DNA from: Phytoplasma sp041276565
GTDB taxonomy: Bacteria > Bacillota_I > Bacilli_A > Acholeplasmatales > Acholeplasmataceae
Direction of reading: 5' to 3'
DNA length: 57,214 bases
Assembly (NCBI RefSeq): GCF_041276565.1
Contig: NZ_JBGGGR010000012.1
Coordinates: forward strand, 1 to 57,214
Of this stretch, positions 52,746 to 57,214 are shown piece by piece (within the stretch, counting starts at the first letter, position 1; every line of letters starts with the position of its first letter). The notes beneath the pieces are model-generated. The model did not search any database and was not told where the DNA came from. It saw nothing but the letters and a program-made list of their open reading frames with translations. The position numbers and the translations under genes were made by a program.

Positions 52746-52832
52746 TGGTACTGATGGTCGGACTCGAACCGACATGAGTTTAACCTCGTTTGATTTTGAG
52801 TCAAATGCGTATACCGATTTCGCCACACCAGC
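52746..52832 (-). tRNA. tRNA-Leu (anticodon CAA, reads UUG)
   Basis: 87 bases with encoded CCA. Acceptor GCTGGTG pairs with CATCAGT (G-U at 1:72), anticodon stem TTTGA/TCAAA with loop CTCAAAA giving CAA, long class II variable arm (GAG...CTC), and T arm GTCGG-TTCGAGT-CCGAC. It stands between proS and polC with its own terminator. Confidence 0.95.
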
Positions 52833-52953
52833 TTCAAAAAATAAATAACAACTACATTTATTTAAAAATAAAATTTTCTATAAATGTTTATTATTTATTC
52901 AAATACACAATAAATTTTAACATAAAATATTTAAATATTCTTATAATATCGCT

Positions 52954-54378
52954 CTAATAAGCTCTAGCGAATAAAATAGTTTGATTAGCTTTTTTTTGAG
53001 TAACAGGACATATTTCAGTAATTAATTTTTGTTTTAATATAACTCTCGCTGATGCTCCTGTTTCTTCTTTAATAATCTTTTCGGCTTTATTTTCATGAAC
53101 ACTCATTTTGATATAACCTGCATTTTTGATTTTATCTTTAAATTCTTGATAAGTTTTAACTTCAATTATATTTTTATTTAAATGTTCGGAAGCTTTTCGA
53201 AACATCTCTTCATGAATATTTTTTAATAAAAAAGGTATTTTTTTTACTAATTCATCTTTTTTAATTAATTGTCTTTGAAAATTATGTCTTATAAAAACCG
53301 TAACATTATCTTCTTTTAATTCTCTTAAACCTATTTCAATTCTTAAAGGAACGCCTTTTAATTCATAAAAACTAAATTTTTGACCAACACTTTTATTTTC
53401 TTGATCTAAAATAACTTTATATTTTTTAGATAATTGTTTATAAAATTGTTTTGCTGTTTCAAGAATTTCTGAATTATTAGATGAAATCGGAACAATAACT
53501 ATTTGAATAGGTGCGATATAAGGAGGCATTACTAATCCTTCATCGTCTCCGTGAATCATAATCAAAGAACCTATTAACCTTGTCGAAATCCCCCATGAAG
53601 TTTGTTCTACGAATTTTGTTTTTAAATCAGAATCTTGAAAAGTGATCCCAAAAGATTTAGAAAATTTCGAACCTAAATAATGAGAAGTTCCTGCTTGAAG
53701 GGATTGTTTATCATACATCAAAGCTTCTATCGAATAAGTAATTTCTGCTCCTTTAAATTTTTCTAACTCTGTTTTTTTTCCAGAAACAAAAGGAACAGCT
53801 AATAATTCTTTACCTAGTTTTTTATATAAATTTAATATAAACATAGTTTCTTTTAAAGCTTCTTTTTTAGAAGCGTGGACTGTATGTCCTTCTTGCCACA
53901 AAAATTCTTTACTTCTTAAAAAAGGTTTACTACTTTTTTCCCAACGGACAACATTAGACCATTGATTGAATAATTTAGGTAAATCTCGATGAGAAAATAT
54001 TTTTTTTTCGTAATATCTAGAAAATAAAACTTCAGAAGTGGGTCTGACAATCAATTTTTGAGATAATAATTCTTTATTAGTTTCTTTAATCATTAAAGCT
54101 TCGGCTGAAAAACCTTCAATATGTTCTTTTTCTTTTTTAAATAAATCTTCTGTAAATACTAAAGGAAAATAAACATTTTGATGTTTGCTTTTTTTTAATT
54201 TTTTATCAACAAATTGTTGAATAGATTCCCATATTGCATATCCATAAGGTAAATAAATAAAAAAACCTTTAACATCAGAATATTCAATTAATTCAGCTTT
54301 TAAACAAATTTCTTTGTACCATCTACCGAAATCAATATCACGTGAAATAATTTCTTTAACTAATTTAATATTTTTCAT
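52954..54378 (-). CDS. proS: Prolyl-tRNA synthetase, short (archaeal/eukaryotic-like, type 3) form
   Basis: 474 residues, class II. No bacterial editing (INS) domain between motifs 2 and 3; the C-terminal zinc-type extension marks the type 3 form found in mollicutes and some other bacteria. Motifs: GFFIYLPYGYAIWESIQQFV near the start, RPTSEVLFSRYYEKK, NQWSNVVRWEKSSKPFLRSKEFLWQEGHT, GTSHYLGSKFSKSF, and GDDEGLVMPPYIAP. C-terminal Tyr ends the chain (ILFARAY), as in this class. AAGGAT site 7 bases before the ATG; overlaps metK by 14 bases. Confidence 0.96.
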   Translation of the reverse strand: MKNIKLVKEIISRDIDFGRWYKEICLKAELIEYSDVKGFFIYLPYGYAIWESIQQFVDKKLKKSKHQNVYFPLVFTEDLFKKEKEHIEGFSAEALMIKETNKELLSQKLIVRPTSEVLFSRYYEKKIFSHRDLPKLFNQWSNVVRWEKSSKPFLRSKEFLWQEGHTVHASKKEALKETMFILNLYKKLGKELLAVPFVSGKKTELEKFKGAEITYSIEALMYDKQSLQAGTSHYLGSKFSKSFGITFQDSDLKTKFVEQTSWGISTRLIGSLIMIHGDDEGLVMPPYIAPIQIVIVPISSNNSEILETAKQFYKQLSKKYKVILDQENKSVGQKFSFYELKGVPLRIEIGLRELKEDNVTVFIRHNFQRQLIKKDELVKKIPFLLKNIHEEMFRKASEHLNKNIIEVKTYQEFKDKIKNAGYIKMSVHENKAEKIIKEETGASARVILKQKLITEICPVTQKKANQTILFARAY

Positions 54379-55546
54379 ATAAATCCTTGTATTTAATAAT
54401 ACATTTTAATAATTTAGAAAAAACAGAGACTTGATCTAATTTTTCCCAAGGAAATAAATCATCTTTACGTCCAAAATGTCCTTCTTGAGCTGTAATTTGA
54501 AAAAAAGGTTTTTTTAAATCTAATTTTTTAATTATTCCATGTGGAGTCAAATCAAAATTTTGTTCAATATGTTTAATAATTGAAATTTCAGGAACTTTAT
54601 TAGTATTAAAAGTATTAATAAAAATACCTACTGGTTTAGATAAACCAATAACATAAGATAATTGAATTTCACATTTATCACACAAACCAGCAGCAACAAT
54701 ATTTTTAGCTAAATATCTAGCCATATAAGCTCCGCTTCTATCTACTTTAGAACTATCTTTACCGCTAAAACAACCTCCACCATGACGAACTTCGCCGCCG
54801 TAAGAATCTTGAATAATTTTTCTTCCTGTTAATCCTGTATCAGCAGCAGGTCCACCAATAGAAAAACTTTTAGAAGCGTTAATATAAAAATTAGTATTTT
54901 CGTTAATTAAAAACGAATCAACAACTGGTTTTATGACTTCTTGAAAAATTTGTTTTTTTAAAAATTCTTGATCTATATCTTTTGAATGTTGAGCAGAAAT
55001 AACAATAGAATCAATATAAAGAGGATTATTATTCTCGTCATAAACAAAAGTAACTTGAGTTTTACCATCGGGTTTTAAAAAAGGTAAAATTTTCTTTTCT
55101 CTTACTTCTGTTAATTTTAAAGATAAATTATGAGCTAAAAAAAAATTTAAAGGCAAAAAGAGATCTGTTTCTTTTGTAGCAAAACCAAACATTAATCCTT
55201 GATCTCCTGCACCTTCATTTTGAACTACTTTAGTTAATTCTGTAGATTGCTCATGAATAAAATTTAAAACAGATAAATTCTGATAACAAAAACCGTCCTC
55301 TACTTTATCATAACCGATATTTTTGACAACATTTTTGATTATTTGTTCTATTTTTTCTGACGACAAAGAAAATGAAGTTTTGATTTCTCCTAAAATAATT
55401 ACTTTTTCTTTAGTAACTACTGTTTCAATTGCTACTTTAGATTCTGGATCTTTCTTTAAATAAAAATCCAATAAAGCATCCGAAATTTGATCCGCTATTT
55501 TATCTGGATGTCCTTTAGTAACAGCTTCTGTAGTAAATTTTTTCAT
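54365..55546 (-). CDS. metK: S-adenosylmethionine synthetase
   Basis: 393 residues. Makes SAM from Met and ATP, the methyl donor for RsmA and other methylases. TTEAVTKGHPDKIADQISDALLD at the start with the catalytic His, GEIKTS, GAGDQGLMFGFATKET near 112, GGPAADTGLTGRKIIQDSYGG near 230, and GGGCFSGKDSSKVDRSGAYMARYLAKN. AAAGGAT site. No SAM riboswitch is seen in the 150-base leader. proS follows with a 14-base overlap, so the two are coupled. Confidence 0.97.
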   Translation of the reverse strand: MKKFTTEAVTKGHPDKIADQISDALLDFYLKKDPESKVAIETVVTKEKVIILGEIKTSFSLSSEKIEQIIKNVVKNIGYDKVEDGFCYQNLSVLNFIHEQSTELTKVVQNEGAGDQGLMFGFATKETDLFLPLNFFLAHNLSLKLTEVREKKILPFLKPDGKTQVTFVYDENNNPLYIDSIVISAQHSKDIDQEFLKKQIFQEVIKPVVDSFLINENTNFYINASKSFSIGGPAADTGLTGRKIIQDSYGGEVRHGGGCFSGKDSSKVDRSGAYMARYLAKNIVAAGLCDKCEIQLSYVIGLSKPVGIFINTFNTNKVPEISIIKHIEQNFDLTPHGIIKKLDLKKPFFQITAQEGHFGRKDDLFPWEKLDQVSVFSKLLKCIIKYKDLYEKY

Positions 55547-55612
55547 AAGAAATCCTTTTATTATTATTTTTATAATCTTTTTTTTAAATAAAAAATTGTT
55601 GTTTTTTAATTA

Positions 55613-55639
55613 AAAAAAAGATTATTTAAATCTTTTTTT
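55613..55639 (-). terminator. Terminator after the cold-shock protein gene
   Basis: 11-bp stem (55613..55623 with 55629..55639) around ATTTA, T-rich on the minus strand. Between the cold-shock gene (stop 55700) and metK. Confidence 0.6.
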
Positions 55640-55699
55640 ATAAAACATATTAAATATTTTTTAGTAATTTTTTAAATGATTTCTATCAAATGAAAAAAA

Positions 55700-56047
55700 T
55701 TAAACTAAAATAACGTAACAAGCTTGTTCTCTGCCTTTTACTAATTTAATAAAAAATTCTACTTTATCATTTTCTTTTAATTTTTTATATTTGCTATCTT
55801 GATAATGACCTGGAATTGGTTCTTCGTTGCCTTCTATAATAGAATTCGAATGGCAAAATAAATCGTCTTCAGCTCTTTCTCTTTGATCGATAAACTGGTC
55901 CATTTCTGCATCATCTATTGAAAATTGTTCTGCTATTTGGTTACATAAAAAATCACCTATCGGTTTTACTGATTTTACGAAACCATAACCTCTATCTAGA
56001 TCGAACCATTTAACAACACCTTCAAATTTAACTTTTGTATTTTCCAT
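55700..56047 (-). CDS. Cold-shock-domain protein with an acidic insertion
   Basis: 115 residues; normal Csp is 65..70. RNA-binding motifs are kept: RNP1 GVVKWFDLDRGYGFV (10..24) and RNP2 DLFCHSN (62..68), and the last strand VEFFIKLVKGREQACYVIL. Between RNP1 and RNP2 there are about 37 residues where Csp has about 8, including an acidic stretch (SIDDAEMDQFIDQRERAEDD). A second smaller insertion (NEEPIPGHYQDSK) follows RNP2. Likely an RNA chaperone or regulator with an added interaction loop. AAGGAG lies an unusual 15 bases before the ATG. Confidence 0.85.
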   Translation of the reverse strand: MENTKVKFEGVVKWFDLDRGYGFVKSVKPIGDFLCNQIAEQFSIDDAEMDQFIDQRERAEDDLFCHSNSIIEGNEEPIPGHYQDSKYKKLKENDKVEFFIKLVKGREQACYVILV

Positions 56048-56101
56048 TAATTAATTTTAAAACTCCTTTGTTTTATATAAAATTTGGATCAAACATTATT
56101 T

Positions 56102-56131
56102 ATTATACTATATTTATATAAATTTTAACAA
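56102..56131 (-). promoter_or_regulatory. Promoter of the cold-shock protein gene
   Basis: -35 TTGTTA (56126..56131), 18-base spacer, -10 TATAAT (56102..56107). The leader to the ATG at 56047 is about 50 bases. Confidence 0.6.
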
Positions 56132-56146
56132 ATAAAAATTGTAATA

Positions 56147-56155
56147 TGATATAAT
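56147..56155 (+). promoter_or_regulatory. Extended -10 promoter of tRNA-Thr
   Basis: TGATATAAT, an extended -10 (TGnTATAAT), 27 bases before the tRNA; no good -35. The same TATGATATAATAA sequence stands before tRNA-Gly. Confidence 0.5.
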
Positions 56156-56182
56156 AAAATAATAAGATATATAGAAAAAAGA

Positions 56183-56257
56183 TGCCCTTATAGTTTAACG
56201 GTAAAACGTGTCAATGGTAATGACAAAATATAAGTTCAATTCTTGTTAAGGGCACCA
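56183..56257 (+). tRNA. tRNA-Thr (anticodon GGU)
   Basis: 75 bases with CCA. Acceptor TGCCCTT/AAGGGCA, anticodon stem TGTCA/TGACA with loop ATGGTAA giving GGT, T arm ATAAG-TTCAATT-CTTGT (one wobble). D arm AGTTTAACGGTAAAAC. Confidence 0.92.
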
Positions 56258-56326
56258 CTGAACTTTTATTTTTAATAAAAAAATATTCTATTTAAAAACG
56301 GAATTATATTTAAATTTTATTTTTTA

Positions 56327-56335
56327 TGATATAAT
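56327..56335 (+). promoter_or_regulatory. Extended -10 promoter of tRNA-Gly
   Basis: TGATATAAT at 56327..56335, 38 bases before the tRNA, identical in context to the element before tRNA-Thr. Confidence 0.5.
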
Positions 56336-56373
56336 AACTTTGTGTTTTTCTTAATTTTTATTTTAAATAAATT

Positions 56374-56448
56374 GCGAATGTCGTATAGTGGTTATTACTT
56401 ATGCTTGCCAAGCATAAGACAGGGGTTCGATTCCCCTCATTCGCTCCA
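56374..56448 (+). tRNA. tRNA-Gly (anticodon GCC)
   Basis: 75 bases with CCA. Acceptor GCGAATG/CATTCGC, anticodon stem TATGC/GCATA with loop TTGCCAA giving GCC, T arm AGGGG-TTCGATT-CCCCT. Confidence 0.95.
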
Positions 56449-56486
56449 AAAATACAACAATTAAATAATAAAAATAATTTTTATAT

Positions 56487-56522
56487 AAAAAAAAACTATC
56501 TTTTGAAAGATAGTTTTTTTTG
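56487..56522. terminator. Terminator overlapping the 3' end of rpsO
   Basis: ACTATCTT (56495..56502) pairs with AAGATAGT (56507..56514), flanked by eight As and eight Ts, so it works on both strands. The stem contains the last rpsO codons and the TAG stop. It could also end the tRNA-Gly transcript. Confidence 0.75.
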
Positions 56523-56756
56523 ATTTTGAGTTTTATTTTTAGAAGATGAATATCTGTTTAAAATACTTCTTCTTTTGTTTTTGATTAATAAACCACGTTT
56601 AGAATGAAAATCACCAGGATGTTCTTTTAAATGTTTATTCAATTTTTCTATTTCGCTAGATAATATAGCGATTTGAACTTTAGAAGAACCTGTGTTGTTC
56701 TCACGATCAGTGTTTTCTTGAATAATCTTTTTTTTCTCTTCTTTAGTTAAAGCCAT
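56496..56756 (-). CDS. rpsO: Ribosomal protein S15
   Basis: 86 residues from the ATG at 56756, chosen because the family starts MALTKEEK and AAAGGA lies about 11 bases upstream; the frame is open further up. Primary 16S-binding protein of the 30S platform. Conserved TGSSKVQIAILSSEIEKLNKHL and HPGDFHSKRGLLIKNKRRSIL are present. The C-terminus ends KKLSFKR, shorter and different from the usual LGLRR, because the last codons form the terminator stem. Confidence 0.96.
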   Translation of the reverse strand: MALTKEEKKKIIQENTDRENNTGSSKVQIAILSSEIEKLNKHLKEHPGDFHSKRGLLIKNKRRSILNRYSSSKNKTQNQKKLSFKR

Positions 56757-56814
56757 ATAATAAAATTTTCCTTTCAAAATTAATAATTTATTTAAATTTA
56801 TTCATTAAAAAAAT

Positions 56815-57168
56815 TTATATTTTTAAAAATTTTTCTACATCTAAAATAAAAACAACGGAACCGCCAACAGTTACTTCTGAAGAAGAAAATAAATTAATTT
56901 GATCAAAAATATTACTGGAAATTGTTTTTGTTCGAGTTTTAGAATATTTTTTAAAAATTTCTAGAGCTTGATCAATTTTTTCTTCTTTTAAACCGATAAT
57001 AAAAGTGGAATTGTTTTCTTTTAAAAAACCTCCTTTTGTATCTAATCTAGTGTTGAAAAAATTTTCTTCATTTAAATGCTTTTCCACTTCGTTAGCGTCT
57101 TCTTTAGAGACTATAACTAAAAGCAGTTTCATTTCACTATTTATATTTTCTTTACTTATCTCACTCAT
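56815..57168 (-). CDS. DarA/PstA-like cyclic-di-AMP receptor (PII-like, YaaQ family)
   Basis: 117 residues; the start at 57168 lacks a ribosome site and an internal ATG at 57132 (MKLLLVIVSKEDANEV) matches the family N-terminus better. PII-like trimeric fold that binds c-di-AMP in Firmicutes. Seen: LLVIVSKEDA, TRLDTKGGFLKENNSTFIIG (the glycine-rich loop with the ligand-contacting residues) and EVTVGGSVVFILDVEKF. A TATAAT sequence lies immediately before the first ATG, so the message would be leaderless or start at the second ATG. It is upstream of rpsO in the same direction. Family call is good; the presence of c-di-AMP in this organism is not shown here. Confidence 0.85.
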   Translation of the reverse strand: MSEISKENINSEMKLLLVIVSKEDANEVEKHLNEENFFNTRLDTKGGFLKENNSTFIIGLKEEKIDQALEIFKKYSKTRTKTISSNIFDQINLFSSSEVTVGGSVVFILDVEKFLKI

Positions 57169-57214
57169 ATATTATATTATATACAATTTGTAAAAATAAA
57201 AATTTATTTATTAT

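Noticed and set aside
52746..53000. SRP RNA, RNase P RNA or tmRNA in the spacers
   Set aside because: Spacers were scanned for their conserved G/C-rich cores; none found besides the three tRNAs.
55547..55699. Possible SAM riboswitch before metK
   Set aside because: Only an AT terminator-like hairpin is present; none of the conserved G/C-containing riboswitch core elements can be seen.

Overview
The window comes from a very AT-rich, wall-less bacterium that keeps TGA as a stop codon. For example, TGA ends the HD-domain gene at 9896 and hisS at 34999, and tryptophan is written TGG. That fits Acholeplasmatales rather than the mycoplasmas and spiroplasmas, which read TGA as Trp. A short secreted protein with the SVM-type signal peptide of phytoplasma effectors (319..693), FtsH paralogs, PduL, an all-tRNA-synthetase and SecA housekeeping block and a large repeat surface protein point to 'Candidatus Phytoplasma'. 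I cannot name the species from the sequence alone.

Layout. 1..6160 is an accessory, decaying region. It holds the 3' end of an ftsH gene, the SVM effector with its own promoter, a broken Panacea (DUF4065) gene with a coupled broken partner, a signal-peptide-bearing large protein broken by a stop and a frameshift and coupled to a broken membrane protein, and an intact Panacea gene behind a frameshifted small membrane protein. 6162..12007 (minus) carries a P1B-type metal ATPase, a two-domain SpoVG protein, rsmA, an HD phosphohydrolase and pduL. 12404..20781 (plus) carries a 1469-residue surface protein built of 20 repeats, then pgsA, recA, nrdF and a nitroreductase-like gene. 20969..56047 (minus) is a long conserved core: cca, degV, ftsH, 5'-3' exonuclease, ffh, ftsY, topA, rbgA, an unknown membrane protein, tilS, aspS, hisS, relA/spoT, mnmA, a NadE-like protein, yitT, prfB, secA, nox, polC, tRNA-Leu, proS, metK and a cold-shock protein. 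56183..57214 has tRNA-Thr, tRNA-Gly, rpsO and a c-di-AMP-receptor-like gene.

How the genes fit together. Ffh, FtsY, SecA and FtsH form the membrane-protein targeting, secretion and quality-control set that would export the SVM effector and the repeat protein. AspS, HisS, ProS, TilS, MnmA, CCA-adding enzyme, RsmA, RbgA, RF2 and S15 are translation. PolC, the PolA-type exonuclease, TopA, RecA and NrdF are DNA metabolism. PduL and NADH oxidase fit a minimal acetate/redox metabolism. RelA/SpoT and a DarA-like protein suggest nucleotide second-messenger signalling.

The least ordinary items are: the two Panacea loci, one of them dead; the secreted toxin-like gene with a translationally coupled membrane partner; the tandem SpoVG fusion; a NadE homolog with an intact glutaminase triad but no visible synthetase P-loop; a cold-shock protein with an acidic insertion; RbgA with an altered G4 motif; and in-frame tandem duplication of the TopA zinc ribbon. 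All family calls are by eye from motifs; no searches were run.
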